A stretch of DNA of 64,000 nt. It comes from Hofstenia miamia (taxonomy: Eukaryota > Xenacoelomorpha > Acoela > Hofsteniidae). The stretch covers positions 85,699-149,698 of the forward strand of contig CABFPE010001050.1 of NCBI GenBank assembly GCA_900660155.1, given 5' to 3'. The translations under genes and the position numbers were made by a program. Positions 22,128-35,585 of this stretch are shown piece after piece; position 1 is the stretch's first letter; every line of letters starts with the position of its first letter. Under the pieces are notes generated by a model. The model made no database searches. It was not told where the DNA came from and saw only the letters and a list, made by a program, of their open reading frames with translations.

Positions 22128-23248
22128 TGTAGCATCATGCAAATAAATCAAACTGCTAATGTTGACTAAGAAGAAGAATAAGATAGAAAACAATTATGAT
22201 TAAGAAACACAATGTAAAAATATATGATCAATTTAGATTAATTTGTATTATTCAACCAAGTAATAACAAGTGCCAATTATGAGAGATTAGTATCAGTCAA
22301 TAATAATACTGTTGTCAAAACCAAGGGGGCAAAATCACTTCCATTATTTTTAGCCACCATCTTGGCAGACAAAGAATTTAAATTTGAAATTGACAGGTAC
22401 TTTTCTGAAAATACTATAAATAGATTAAAGTCATTGTAAACAATTGATAAAAGAATTTATTTGGAATTCTTACATTCTTCTATTAATATGGTTTGATTAT
22501 TTAATAGAATGTCAAGCTAAATGAGTTGTGTTTAGTAGTGGTCTGGATCCATCATGAGATTTATTCTAGGGTCTTTGTGCCAGATCATGATAGTGCACTT
22601 ATGTTAGGTATAGGGTTTTTTTTAGTGGCCTATTGATCACTTATTATATTTATTAACTTTAACAGGTCCAAAATACATTTGGATTACCAAAACCTAGGAA
22701 TTATATCTATGATATTTTAAATCCAAATTATTGACTATAATGTGACTGATAAGGTGACCAAACATGTATCAAAGCTGCCACTTATTAAACTAAAAATTTA
22801 AGCCAATATATTTCAGTAATGGCTACATGTAATATTAATAGAGCAACTAGTAACAAGTCCAGTTGCATTATCATGAAACACTTTTACAAATATAGAGATT
22901 AAGTCAAATTGTGTCTTGTCTTGAGTATACACCAAGCTAGGATAGGGTATACATAAGTTAAATCATTGTGCTGAGAAGTGGAACTCAAATAAATGGATTC
23001 TTGGTGAACAGGTGAAACTGGATGTGGAGATCAGCTTCAGGCAGTTGCTCACTATTGATCATTGGAGAGAATGCTGCATTACTTTGTCACCTAAATAGTG
23101 AATAGTTAAATCTTGTTAAGTTGAGTTACCAGAAATAAACAAAAGCTAAAGCAGTATCAAGTTAGTATATCCCTACCTGCAAATATACAACCAATGTTAT
23201 ATAGTAACAAAGGACAAACAGTAATAATGACTGGTAGAGGATGTTACA
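22128..23248 (+). repeat. Complete but diverged LTR of the A family
   Basis: It starts TGTAGCATCATGC and ends GGATGTTACA, the same ends as the other LTRs, with length 1121 bp. Matching blocks include the GCCACCATCTTG block at 22353-22364, TATAAATA at 22415-22422, CTAGGGTCTTTGTGCCAG near 22567 and CAGGTGAAACTGGATGTGGAGATC near its 3' part. It is followed by TGAGAGATGCAAAAAGGC, a decayed primer site, and by an ATG frame beginning M-R-D-A-K-R at 23247. It is clearly older than the LTRs of copies A and C. Confidence 0.85.
22415..22422 (+). promoter_or_regulatory. LTR TATA box
   Basis: TATAAATA, in the same place in four LTR copies: here, at 42765-42772 in the plus fragment, and as TATTTATA (5607-5614) and TACTTATA (17751-17758) on the plus strand of the minus-oriented LTRs. 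The GCC(G/A)CCATCTTGG block lies about 60 bases upstream in each. Confidence 0.6.
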
Positions 23249-24000
23249 TGAGAGATGCAAAAAGGCAAAGTTGCAAATATGAAGTATTCTACAAGGGGAG
23301 TGAAAATTTTGCTTACATTTGGATGGCAAGAAAATAAACAACCACAAGTATCAGGTTATCAGTCTTCAAAGTCCAAAAAAGGTGTAGTTGTAAAATGTGA
23401 GATTAGTTCATCCAAACATATGTTCATTGAGATTAAGAGCATATTTGATGTATTTGATGCATGGTGTAGAAATAAAACAGCTTTCAAAACTGATTCAATT
23501 AATGGAGTTGTTGTCAAGATTCAATAGGAAATTAGCACTAAGGGCTTGAAGAAACCACAGCTTATCATTTGTCAGCACCACATCTTAGACAGTTTTTTGA
23601 AGCATATTCTGCAGTTTTTTTTGCTGACATCTTCATGAAATCCAGAAAGATCATGAGAACTTGAGGAAACTGAACATTGTCTGATCAAGGTTAAAGTTAG
23701 CCATATTCCAAGCTGATAAAATAGTTTCAAATTTCTATTTGAGTTGGATAAAACATATCACATCTTCAAAATTTGGAGAAGACATATACCAAATGCTGTT
23801 TGAGGCTCTATTTGAATTAAAATTAAGTCCTTTATTAGTGCAAAAGTATGATAGTAATTTTTTCAGTGTCCTAAAGCTCTTAACTTTCTCAATACACATT
23901 AGAGACAGAAGGATTCTGTGTTGGACATTCTGCACACCAAAATCATTGCAGAAAAATCTATCAAATTGATGGAAAAATTGTACCACAGGTGTAAACAGAG
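23249..24000 (+). other. Possible decayed internal sequence after the LTR
   Basis: The first 15-25 bases resemble the leader of the Gypsy family. Beyond that I find no gag or pol motif. One frame runs 23255-23527 (90 codons) without similarity I recognise, and frames near 23735-23986 on both strands are also unrecognised. This could be a very old gag or unrelated DNA. Confidence 0.3.
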
Positions 24001-27000
24001 GAAATATTTGACTCTGAAATTTATTGCAATGATAAAGGTTTGAAACAAACAGTTTAGCAAGTTAACAATTTTAAAACAACATAATTTTTGCTGATTTTTT
24101 AATTTTCATCATTTCAGTAATTTCATTTGAGGTTGAACAGTATCTTTTTTTAAGTTTGAACAAAATTGTTATTAATATCTCTATCTATGCTTCATATTTT
24201 TTCAATTTCTAGCTTTTTCATAAATAAAATTATTTTTTAGTGAATATGTTGAAATTTCATTATTTTCAACAAATTTCAATAATTTAATTTGCATTTGCAT
24301 GAAAATTTTTTCATAATTGAGCAAAATAATTATGGCTACTCTTATTTATGTCTAAAATTTCATCATTGAAAAAGAACCACAAAGTTGTGCATTAAAAAGC
24401 TCTCAATTTATTGATATTACTTTAAATGCTTTAACTCTTTACCTTTTTCTGCTGGAAAATCAAATAATTTACTTTTAGCTATTCCTAAAACTTATTCAGT
24501 ATTCTGTCTAGTACAATTTACACAATTGTGTATTTTATCTGATATCTATTCTTTGACTGAGCTACTTGTGTATAAGTATTATGTTACTCCAAAGTGTTAT
24601 TGCTTAGCAATACAACTAGAATTTAGTTTCATTTACACTATCTCATTTTTTCTTTGTTATATTAATTAAGAGAGATGCAAGCTTAACCAACTTAAATGAC
24701 TGGAAGTAGTAATATCTTTCAGGCAAATTCCTAGCTTCATGATTGATGTTTCAAACTAATCCATCATGCATTTAGATTAAGTTGTAGGAGTTTTTATTAC
24801 TTGTACTTTCAGCATACCTTACATGTAATGACATTAGCAATAATATATATTAACAATAACTCAGAATACTTATATGTAATAGTAATAATTTCCAGTGAAT
24901 ACCTTATTGCAATTGGTGAAATTAAGCTCAATGAATAAGTAAATCATTGTATTTATTTCCTTGAATTAAACTCTTATGCTAGTATTAAAGTTTTCAAAGC
25001 TGTTTTTAAATGTTTATGTCTTTTGTTATTTTTTCATTCTTTTGCTAACCAAATAAATTTAATCTTTTACAACAACTGCTAAGGCAGTTCACTTAAATTA
25101 CTAAATGCTCAGTTATCAAGTTAAAAACTATGATCTTAAACTGACATTGATCTGGATCAAGAGACCATATAAAAATCTTTATTAAAATTAGAGTAACAAT
25201 AATGATCCTAAAGCACACTACAAATGTTGTGTCTATTTAACAAATCATTTCTATCATTAAATAAACAAAATCATAATGCTATTTACAGAATAATTAGTAT
25301 AAATACAGTTGAGTAAATTCAAAAGCTGTTGTCATAATCTAAAGTTGTCAAATAGTGCTGAATCAACTGATAATGAAGTTATGTTAAAATACATCAACAA
25401 CCAAAATTCCATGATGGGATTCACACTCTGCTTCCCCCCTTAGTGGCCATCTTTGTGAAGCAATATTTTACCTCAGAAGAAAGGGATGAAACCTAAATAA
25501 ATAGTTTGAAGTAGAATTGATAAAGCAAGGCTATGACTGAGCAACAATAATCCTAATGTTTGCAATAATGTTGTATACATATTGCTTCAACTTTGCTCCT
25601 TCACTTACTGTCCATTGAATACAAATGAGCACTATGAGTGTATAGGGTTTTAACCCACTTAAAATATCCTCTAGGAATTGGTTTTTCAAGCATATGTAAT
25701 ATGACAAGTAATTTAATAATTGATTTAGAATTGATTCAAGTTTTTGTATGATGGCACTATGATTGTTCTGAAGAATTTGTTCTAAATGGATACCATATTG
25801 TTGAAATTCACCCATGGCAATTTTAGGATTACTCTTTTATTGGTGAATTAATTGTTTGATTGCAATATTTAATTTGAAATTGTAAATAAATATTAATCAG
25901 TATAATATATTATTTCATATTATCAGAATATACATAATATTTTTGTGAAAAGTGTTATTTCAATTACACATATTCCTTTTCATTCAAATGCCAAGTGGAT
26001 GAATAAATGAAATAAAATGCTTGGCAATAGTAGCTACAAAGTTATCAATATCTGTATGTTTAAATTTTTTATGTATCTATCATTAGCTGCTTCTTGTAAA
26101 AAAGTATTTTATTTGCTGATATAAATGATTCTCTTGAAAATAAATGAACATCAACTAGTGCAATGCATCTAATGACATGTAAATATATACCTATAATGCT
26201 ATCACATCAAGAGATGGATTGATGACCAGAAAAACTCAATTATTTAAGCTTATCTGTATGCAGCAAAATTGTATTAGCTTCCTCACATATGGTAAATACA
26301 GAATGATTTGCTTGAACCTAGTGTCAGTATGTAAAGGAAAACTCTTTTGTTTTCAATCAACTCCAGTTACAATCTTAAATACTATGTAGTGAGGAACACA
26401 GATATTTCAGATATGTGAAATTTTATCTTATTCCCAATTCTAATAGGAAAATTAAAAAATTTCAACACTTAAAATGCGCCATCTATTGATGAATTAATTC
26501 CACATTTCACCAAATGAAAATAGGAAATTGCTTTTGCTTTCTGAAGCAAAAATGTATCATATATGCTTAAATAAAATTAAGGTTAAATATATACTTTGAT
26601 CAATTTTGTTAAGGTGATTTCTTAACTTTTTCATCCATGGATTTTCTTGAATTTCACATTCAGTAAAGCTATCTAAAATACATGAATTACAAATTTAGGT
26701 GTATTTTTCTATATATATATTATGAGGTACCCATTTTTTTGTGGTACAGGAAGCCTGGTTGCACTTCCTATGTCAACAACCCATTGATGTTGTGAAATAA
26801 CAAGTAAACAAGTTATACTGTCATTTGTAATAAGTAATTGAGGAACATGGTGTTTACATTGCTGATTAATATGCTTTTTTGTAATTGATTAATTTTTACT
26901 AAAATATTTTGGACTGGTTCTCATTACTTATTGAACTCAGTAATATTTGTGCCTATATATAATATTCATTTCATTGAAAATTATCAAATATGTTTAATGT

Positions 27001-30000
27001 AGAAACAAAGATGGAAAAATTTAATGTTGGTTTACACAAAAATTCAATTAACCCATTTCATATCAGAACTACATAAATGCAGGAATTGTCTATTCTCAGA
27101 TATAGTACTTTTAGAGAACTTCAGGTGCAATTAGTTTTTTGAAGTATTATCTTATAATATTTTGCATAGTTTGCATTTGATGACCTTCATATAAAATGGG
27201 ACAACTATGCAGTGTCAAAATAATAATATTCAGTTTTTTCTGAAACTAATTAATTATTTGTTCTGCTGTATACTTATTGATATACACTATGTATGTGACC
27301 AACTAATGTTTTAGTCATGGTCAAAAAATTTGCATCTTAATACTGTCCTACCTATGAAAGTTAAACTTCTAGAAATTCGATGCTTTTTCTTAATAATTCC
27401 TGAATTCTTCCTGTAGGGAAATCCTTTTGAGTGATAGCTAGTCTGGTTTCCCATTCCTAAATCAATACATATAATTAACACTGTTCACTATTATTAAATT
27501 TTTCAAAATTAATCATTACAATAAGTTTTCAATTAACATAATTTAATCAAAAAATGCGCAATGAAGAATATTCTACTCTGTTTCCTAGGAAAGTGTTATT
27601 CTTAATTGTATAGTATACATAAAATTCTTTGCAGTACATGACAGATATAAGCAAAATTATAGTTTTTTATATAAATATAAATTTGAAAAAAAAGCTTTGA
27701 CACACTTTTCTCAGTGAACTAGATAATTTAAAAGAATGCGAATTTCAAAAATGTGGTTTAGTATATGAACAATAACAAATAATGGATTTGTGCAACACCA
27801 TTTTTCCATATAATTTTGTAAGGTAAAGTCATAATGTTTTTTTAGTAATTGATGGTAAGCAATTTTTAAAATACTTTGCATTTGTTTCACCAACAAATTT
27901 CTAGGAAAGTTTGTGGTATTATTCATTAATACAAATGAATTCATTACATTTTTCTCCACACATTTCCATGATGGAATCATTGAACATCATTGATAATATT
28001 TAAGAGACTGCAATTGTTGAGCAATTCAAAGAAATTATTAAAATATTTAACTATTATTTTGTCATTAATTCATCAGCATTGAAAAATGAAAGAATCTCAT
28101 CTCTAAAAAGCCCCTTTAAAAATACATTTTCAAGGCTTTAGCTGATATTAAGCTACTTTTATCAAAGATGGGCAATGAGTATTATGTATTATGACAATCT
28201 GAGTGTACAGGTTGCAAATTGTCTTAGCAGAATGTAAAATAACACTCAATCAAATGAATAATTTTCTATATCTCCAAGAAAATCTTATGTGGGTGTGACA
28301 TCAAGCAATTCTCTAATGTTTGCTACAAAGCTATTTTCAAGCAGCATGATGACTAAATATTTCAATTTTATGAAGATAACTGCCTGCAGTTATTAACTGA
28401 CAGACTGTCCATTGGTGCATCTTGCTTAAAATAATTCTGTTGTCAATTAAATCAGTAACTTATATTGATATGATTACCAGATGATATTTTTTCTCAACAT
28501 CTTTTTAGCCAAAGCACATGTTTGAGATTTCTTATATAGATTTCTTTCTCCACTAAAAGTTGATAATAATTCAGTTGGCTTTGTCAGTTTTATGCACAAA
28601 TAAATTATCAGAATGCAATTTAAACAAGTTTATAATCAAAACCTCTTCAGAACTTTGACACTGATTATATTCTATATCAATTTTTAATGCTACCAATTTT
28701 AAGCAATTATTTATTATTTTAGTGAAATTTCTTTATATCTTTCAAAATTCACAAAATTATTATGATAATAAATTCGAAATAAATAACTATTTTTACATAA
28801 AAATAAGTGCACTATTTTTGATAAAAAGTGAATGTTAAATATGGAGTTGATATAACCATAAAGACTGTAACATTGCTAAAAATTAATTGTATGTTTCAAC
28901 TATAATCAAGTGTTTAGATAAAATAATTTAATCGAATCAAAAATTGCTAATTTATCTGATGATGATATCAGAGTACAAACATTAAAAAATAATCAGTAAA
29001 GTGGCATGTATTATGGGATATGTTATTAAATTAAATTTATTCTATAATTAACGGAAACAGATTTTCTAATTTAGTTTTGTCCATGAATGAAATTACAATT
29101 GCCAACATTAACAATTAATCAGCATGACATTGTATCATAATTGGTGCAAAAAGAATAAAAATATCAAAGAATGGAGAAAGGATAAAACAAACAACTTTTG
29201 ATTAATTTTCTTTTCACTATCATTTTTTTATAAAATAAATTTGTAAGAAGTGCAATTAATTAGTATTTTCAACTTTGTATCATAATTTCATTTGACAAAC
29301 ATTAGCATCATTTATTCTCATAAATACCAAATATAATTGATGTTTATCTAGGCAATCATTCACAAGTAGAAGCACTACAAGGAAAACCATGTGAATAATA
29401 TGATTAAGATATCCATGAGCTGAGAAGAAAGCCACATCAGTCATCTTCTCATTCATAATTTTATGAAATTGTCCTGCTTTAGATCTTGCCTCTGTACATT
29501 TGTTAGAATTAATCTAAAGAGATTACTAAAATAGTTAGATAGCAATGCTGTTGTAGTATAACTAGGAGTACAAATTTTATTATTTCAAAACAGTTTTCAA
29601 CAAAGACTACTCTAGTTGAAAGTGTAATTCATGAAAAGGCTATGTACTTTTTTAACCATAGTTAGATTTCACAGTATATTTGCTAATCAATCAAATTCAA
29701 TATAATCAGGATGTATACAAATTTTATGATATCATCATAATTTCTTTTATGCATATATTACTGATTAAATAAAAATTTATTCAACAATATACTTGCTAAC
29801 TATATATGCATAGAAACATTGACTATATGCATAAGATTGATAAGATAATTCAAATCAGCAATCCAAGACAAATTACTACTAAAGTTTTATTTGTATTTAA
29901 CTTCCACTTTTTAACAGTTATCCGTTGCTGTTACAAAAGGATTTCTATGGATAGGATCAACAAAATTGCCATCATATACATACAGTAGTATTGTAAAAAT

Positions 30001-31140
30001 TATAGTTAATAAAATTTTACAAAAATTCTGTAGGCACCTGAATTTATATTGAGTATTTTTATTGACTGATGGATTTTTGCAGAATACTGGGAAAAAAAGC
30101 TTAACTGCTTCACAAAAATTAGCATCTTGAAGCATTGCACCATTAATAAATATTTGCTGCATGATAAAAAATTCTAGTATAGAGATTGAATATTACACAT
30201 TTGAAATTAATTGGAAATGCCTGGCTCATCAAATTCAGTTGTTTTGAATTTTAAATAATGGAAAAGGAAAAGCACATGTGGTGTGTCTGATTTCCACATT
30301 ATCATCAGGTCTTGTGATATGTATTTTGCCACACAAAGTAGTGTGCATAGTAATGCATTGAAATAAGCATTTTCAAATGACTAACAGAGAGCTTAGAAAG
30401 AAATTCTGATAAACTACAAGTGGTTTTTACTAAGCCTCCATTGATAACTGTTAACCTAGCATTGTTTGGAAGCCAATAAGTTTTTTATCATATTTATATT
30501 TTCAAACAATAATTTAAAGATCATAAATTAAAATGTTATTGCTGATATATTTGCATTTATTATTGCTGACTAATTGCAAATAGAAGAATAATTTGAATAT
30601 TTCATATTATTATTTTTTAAACTAAGCTAGAAAATTAGTATTTATCTGTTGGCACTTAGAAGAAACAAATTCACCTCATGTGAAATGAAATCCACACAAA
30701 TAATTATCAGGTATCAATATGTAAAATGACAGTAACATGAACTGTTAAATTTGTATAAATTAGCATAATTATCATGAAAAATAAGGTAACAATTAAATCA
30801 GTTTTGTCCACAAGTTACCCATCTGTCCAATGGTGCATCCATTTTCTCTGCATATCCCATTGATAAAAGTTAGAATAGGTGCTCTATGAATCATCACAAA
30901 AATGAGCATTCTTTTATGATGATATAAAAAATAAAATGATAATTTCCAACAAAATTATACTCTTCTTAAAACTGTGCACAATTAGATAATTAAAACCAAT
31001 AGTGTAATCAATGTACAATTTTTATCTTAATCAAAACAATACATATTTGCAAACACTGAATGACAGGCAAACCCAAAGAATTGCTATTTAATAAAATTTC
31101 TTGAAATTAATCAAGTACTTGATTGTACTAATGACTTAAG

Positions 31141-31143
<3 letters not shown>
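24001..31143. other. Unassigned AT-rich sequence
   Basis: About 7 kb with no convincing gene. The open frames are short (for example 25531-25815 and 27711-27980 on the minus strand, 29806-29988 on the plus strand), of strong A/T bias, and have no domain I recognise. No element ends, terminal repeats or long inverted repeats stood out by eye. Confidence 0.6.

Positions 31144-31200
<57 letters not shown>
31144..31200. repeat. (TA)n microsatellite
   Basis: An almost pure TA run of about 57 bases, interrupted once by TACATA. A similar run at 35634-35659 stops at the long N gap. Confidence 0.98.
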
Positions 31201-31868
31201 CTGTGGCATAAAGGCTTTTAAACCCATTTAATTTTTTATTTATTGCAATTTAAATATTAATCTTGCGATATTATTTTAATTGTTAATTTGATAAAATGAC
31301 AAGTGGTGCTATATTTTTAGTTTAAAATTTCTGCTAAATAATGACGCAGTTCAATTCGTGTAGCTGAAGACCAAATTTGTACCTGTCAGATATTGTTCCA
31401 AATTTTTCTATGGCATGATTTTGTTTACAGTACCAGTTTTATTTCATATAAATATGTGTGATTTGTATATTTATATTCTCTTCAGTTACTCTCAGTAAAT
31501 TCGTTTTTTACTTTTTATCTTAACTTTATATTTTATTAAAAATTATGTGTTTCTAAATTCTTCTGCGTAGTTAAGAGGCACCCAGACTTGGTACAGCTTG
31601 CCTGGCATGTCATATTAACTTAGGTTAGGTGTACAGTTAAGGTTTTTGTGGCACTGCATTTCATTAATATCTAAAATAAATCTTTATTGCTATAAACAAA
31701 ATTGCATGAGATGAGAGTTGCAATGAGCTTAGGTTTTAAACATAGCACGTGGGTTTCACTCACTGCACCAAAGATTTAGGGCTTCTTTATTCTTATCTCA
31801 TCCTTCGACTCAAAACCCTCAATAGATAGGTTGTTAGGATTGCTTGCATATTTCATACCAATGCCACA
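31201..31868 (+). other. Probable LTR/leader region upstream of copy E
   Basis: The region lies directly before a candidate primer-binding site and the gag of copy E and contains ATATAAATAT at about 31446-31455, a possible TATA box. I found no second copy in the window, so the LTR start cannot be set. The end is proposed at 31868 (...GCCACA) from the primer-like sequence that follows. Confidence 0.3.
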
Positions 31869-31886
31869 TGGCAACCACTGCAGGAC
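31869..31886 (+). promoter_or_regulatory. Candidate primer-binding site of copy E
   Basis: TGGCAACCACTGCAGGAC follows ...CCACA. Its first bases agree with TGGCGAC of copies A and C, and the CA before it would be the LTR end. The downstream gag supports the position. The sequence-level similarity is modest. Confidence 0.4.
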
Positions 31887-31899
31887 TCCGAGCACATGT

Positions 31900-34550
31900 A
31901 TTGTTTAATAATTAACCATACCATTGTCAGAGGAAGCTCCGATATAACCACCAAGAAGATGTTGAATCCTACAAAGAAGAGATAGAACCTTACCATAATT
32001 GGACTGCAGTTGAGATTACCACTTTCAGTGCCATCGAGAAGTCACAAGTTTTTTTAGAATTGCAGAACCTAGTATTTTTAATTATTGTACTAGTCGAAGC
32101 TCCTTTAACTTCAAAGAATTATAATGTCAAACACATGAAGTTAGAAATTGAATAACGTCTACTGAGAAAGCAAGCCAAACCTCACCCAGATGCTCGTTCT
32201 AAGGAGGAGCTCCTCACAAAATTCACTTTTTTGAAAAATGAGGTAACTTAGTGAAAAGAAAAGATTGATTTGATGCAGTTTGAAAATTGTAGGCGCTTTG
32301 ATCAGATCCACGAGGAGAACCAATCGCTCTTAAATGAAATACTAAATTTAAATAAAGAAAAGGGCGCATTAATATTAAATTGTAATCAGCTCGAAATCAA
32401 AAACCATGACATTCTCTTACAATATCAGACACTTGAACATAAAACATGAAAATCTTCAAAAACAAATCGATACAGCAAACTAAGAATTGTTTAAATTATT
32501 TCAGGCAAATTTGAAATTGATTAACCAAATTGATGAATGTAACGTCCGGAAAATTCAAGTTACAGTGCACAAGAAGCAGAATATAATGCATTACACCGAG
32601 AAGTGCAGAAAACTAGGGTCCAATTAATTAGTTTACAGGCCTATCAGGATAAATTAGCAGTTCTAAAAACTCCTGGGATCGCTAAGAAACCCGATCAAAT
32701 AAATCAAAATGCAGAACATCATGTGCACCAGTCCCCTGCCGTCGTAAACCATTTTTCACACTCAATGCTTATTACCATTACTGATAATTTACGACCAAGC
32801 ATAGGCGGCTCGGTCGTGTAAGCAGGGCAAGCAGTGCTTACCCAATAATTTTTTAAAAAATGAATTTCATTATTATTTGCATGAATTAATATCTATACAA
32901 ATCAAAGACATACTAAATATATTAGTATGTCCTTGATGCAAATGTACAAATCGTAAATTATTAGTTTGCTATAAAACAACATTGAAGAATCCAGTAATAA
33001 TATGAATTGAATTAGGAAATAATTCATTATCATTAGAACTTGCTTTAAAAATCATTAAATGATTGCGCCACAGCAAGCAAATGCCTTAATGCTGTACCTC
33101 CGCTCCCTCAAAACGATAAAATTATATCCGTTTTCTCCAACCCATCGCGCAACGATTTAGCTAGCAAGGCAAGCACTTCGCTCATTGCTTCACATTGAAA
33201 TATTTCCGTTGCAATGCTACGGTTAGACTATCTGGTACATAGTTTTTTCGCATTTTTTACCTCATGGATTCCCTTGTACAGAATTTAGAAAATTTATCAC
33301 AATTGTTAATCAAAATCGAATATTTTTATTATACATTATATGGAAATAAATTTTAAAAAACTTTGAGCGACTTAAATGTGATTTCCATCGCTGCCATTTT
33401 CTGTTCTAAATCTACTTTAAGGTTCATGAAAAACTTTGTAATTTATTTCAAATTTTCTATCATCAACATGCCTTCAATTGTAAAAATCGACAAAGTTCTT
33501 ATTCAATATTTTGAAATGCACTATTTATTGACTGCCTTACCGAAAATTCGTAAATATTTGAATAAATAAAACCTATTGGATTTCGATCACCGTCTTGCAG
33601 ACGGTGTTTAAAGAATTTTAAACAAATACAAGAATAACCCATTAGAGGAGAAAAAACTAAAGAAATCATTAGCAATTTTTCTTGAAAATGATTTATTAAA
33701 AGAAATGCAGGACTAATCTTATTTCTATAATACTATTACAGATAAATTTCTGAGAAAACTCGCTCCGGGTATTTTTCATGATTTTTTATTTACACTATTT
33801 TGGTTACATAAAAAGTATTTGCTTGCCTAACTGTGCATGCACGAGCCACCAGTGCCACCAAGGGCTCAGTTCCCTCAACAACAATTATACAATCCACTAG
33901 TATCGCATTTAAACGAAAAATTAGACTTAATCCAACATAAATTTAAAGGCTATTGAAAGCCCCACGTCAAATAAAAAATGTTTTCACTCCAACTTGCCAC
34001 CTTCAGATGTGGATGAAAATTTAAAAATAAGAATGGCACTGAGAACCTTCTCGGGTAAAACTTTTCCTACATATGAGTGGTTTTTTTCATGTGAGCAAAA
34101 TCTGATTGTTCAACATGCTGGTAACGAACATGCGCTCACACCATTTGCAAGTTTCCTTTCAGGAAAAGCTACACTTGATACTGGGCCATAAAATCGAATT
34201 ATTGACCCAAAATTTTTCTGATCACTTCCACGCCCTTACAGCTTGTAATCAGTACAAAATACTTCTAAATAACACTTTATAAAAAGAACAATGGCATAGA
34301 AAAATACATTCTACAGGTTGAACGTTTTTACAGACTTAGCCGAATTTTGTCAGAGTATTCATCACATGATCGTTTCACGCATATAACTTACAGTATGCCA
34401 TTACCAATCCGTCACCAATTTGAACAGAAGTGCGGTCTGGAAGATAAGCTTTCCACATTTATCAAAAAGCCATTGAAGCAAAGCTCCAAATCAACAATTA
34501 TTCCAAGATTTCAAACCAAATAAAATTAGGTAGCAGCTCTTCGAATTTCG
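31900..34550 (+). pseudogene. gag of Gypsy copy E, split by a hAT insertion
   Basis: The N-terminal part (about 32150-32799) is rich in Leu, Lys, Glu and Gln in heptad-like order and reads as a coiled coil, like copies A and C. After the hAT-type insert (32800-33854) a proline/glutamine-rich linker follows, then a capsid-like region: FSGKTFPTYEWFFSCEQNL at about 34050-34108, FYRLSRIL near 34328 and MPLPIRQQFEQKCGLEDK near 34394, the last corresponding to MPESIRTQFEIKCDVED in copy C. I see no CCHC knuckle. Several stops and frameshifts occur. Confidence 0.7.
32800..33854. mobile_element. Non-autonomous hAT-like element in gag of copy E
   Basis: It starts CATAGGCGGCTCGG and ends CGAGCCACCAGTG. 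The last 33 bases, complemented, begin CACTGGTGGCTCGTGC, so the ends form imperfect inverted repeats that also share GGCAAGC further in. The flanks are CGACCAAG (32792-32799) and CCACCAAG (33855-33862), an 8-bp target duplication with one mismatch, as hAT elements make. The 1055-bp interior has no recognisable transposase; the open frame at 33363-33569 (68 codons) is unrecognised. Confidence 0.75.
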
Positions 34551-34599
34551 CAGCCAATACCACCAAATCTTTGTCAAAAATATCCATCAACAACAGTCG

Positions 34600-35020
34600 A
34601 ACCTAAAATTGAGTCTGAACAACAATCTGTTGAAAAAACTTTGAAAGTCTCGTTAACTATATTTGCAGACACCTGCGCACACCAAATCAGCATTAAAAGA
34701 GATCAACTTAAATCACATAATCATCGTCTAATAAATGAATCTGTTGATTATCTTGACATGAAAGGGGGATAATCAATGCTTTGGAATTCACCATTGCCAA
34801 TAACAAATTTTTTCATGATATTCTAATTGTTTATGCAACCAACTGCCTGACGAACTGATACTAGGTAAATATTTTTTGGAAAAATACAATTGTATTATAA
34901 ACTTCCAAGACAGAACGTTAGCAATCGATCCAAAGAATAAAAACATTACAACATATTTAGAATCAAAACATCCTATTTGGTCCGATTGACAATCAACAGG
35001 GTTAAAATTCCAAAAAAGTT
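34600..35020 (+). pseudogene. Protease domain of Gypsy copy E
   Basis: Near 34664 the frame reads FADTCAHQISI, where D-T-C replaces the D-T/S-G active site. The flap follows with LINESVDYLDMKG (copy A: LINASGDYIDMKG), and near 34865 is LGKYFLEKYNCIINFQ, matching the family's LGNDFL and VINYANRTI blocks. The Gly-to-Cys change and frame breaks mean it is inactive. Confidence 0.65.
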
Positions 35021-35585
35021 ATGATTTTAACATCCACATTAAAAAGTCGTGACAACAAAGTTACTACCGCCATTTTAAATAAAAATCAAAATTTAATTAC
35101 CATAACACAATCCAATATTAAAATATTTGCATCTCTTATTGTTACAGTTGTAGAAACCAAATCTAAACCAATACTGTCTTTGGAAATGACAGACACTGAC
35201 TCGTTTTCAATTCCAGAATTTAACCACAAAACACATCCGCATTTGTCTTACAAACAAATTGAACAACTACCTCCATGTTAAAAAAACATGCATCAGTATT
35301 CAACTTCAATACTATTAGTGTAGCTTTAGCCATTGGAGAAGAGCACGCAATTGAAACAATTCACAATAAACCTATACGCCAACAAGTCCAATACCTGAAC
35401 ACCTAAAGCAAGAATATTAAAAAATTATTACGGATTTATTAAACAACAGAATTATTCAACAATAAAAAATTCCTTATGCATCACCAACTGTCTTCATTAA
35501 ACAAAACGATAAATACCGCCTTTGCATTGACTTCAGGAAACTAAATGATATAACAAAAAAGGACGCTTACCAATTACCTCGTATT
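35021..35585 (+). pseudogene. Protease-RT linker and 5' part of RT, copy E
   Basis: An 86-residue open segment (35021-35281) covers the linker. RT begins near 35460 with PYASPTVFIKQNDKYR, then CIDFRKLNDITKKDAYQLPRI, matching copy C residue for residue in the conserved positions. It stops at 35585, exactly where the hAT element starts. The rest of the domain continues in frame at 37959 after the element and one copy of the target duplication. Confidence 0.85.

Noticed and set aside
23255-23986. Frames after the LTR at 23248 as gag
   Set aside because: Only the first few codons resemble the family leader; no capsid or knuckle motif was found.
25531-25815. 94-codon minus-strand frame as a gene
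   Set aside because: Leu/Ile/Asn-rich, no domain and no supporting signals; probably chance in AT-rich DNA.
27711-27980. 89-codon frame as a gene
   Set aside because: AT-driven open frame without domain, homologue in the window or supporting signals.
31144-31200. Replication origin or CRISPR-like repeat
   Set aside because: It is a simple (TA)n microsatellite; there are no spacers or unit structure.
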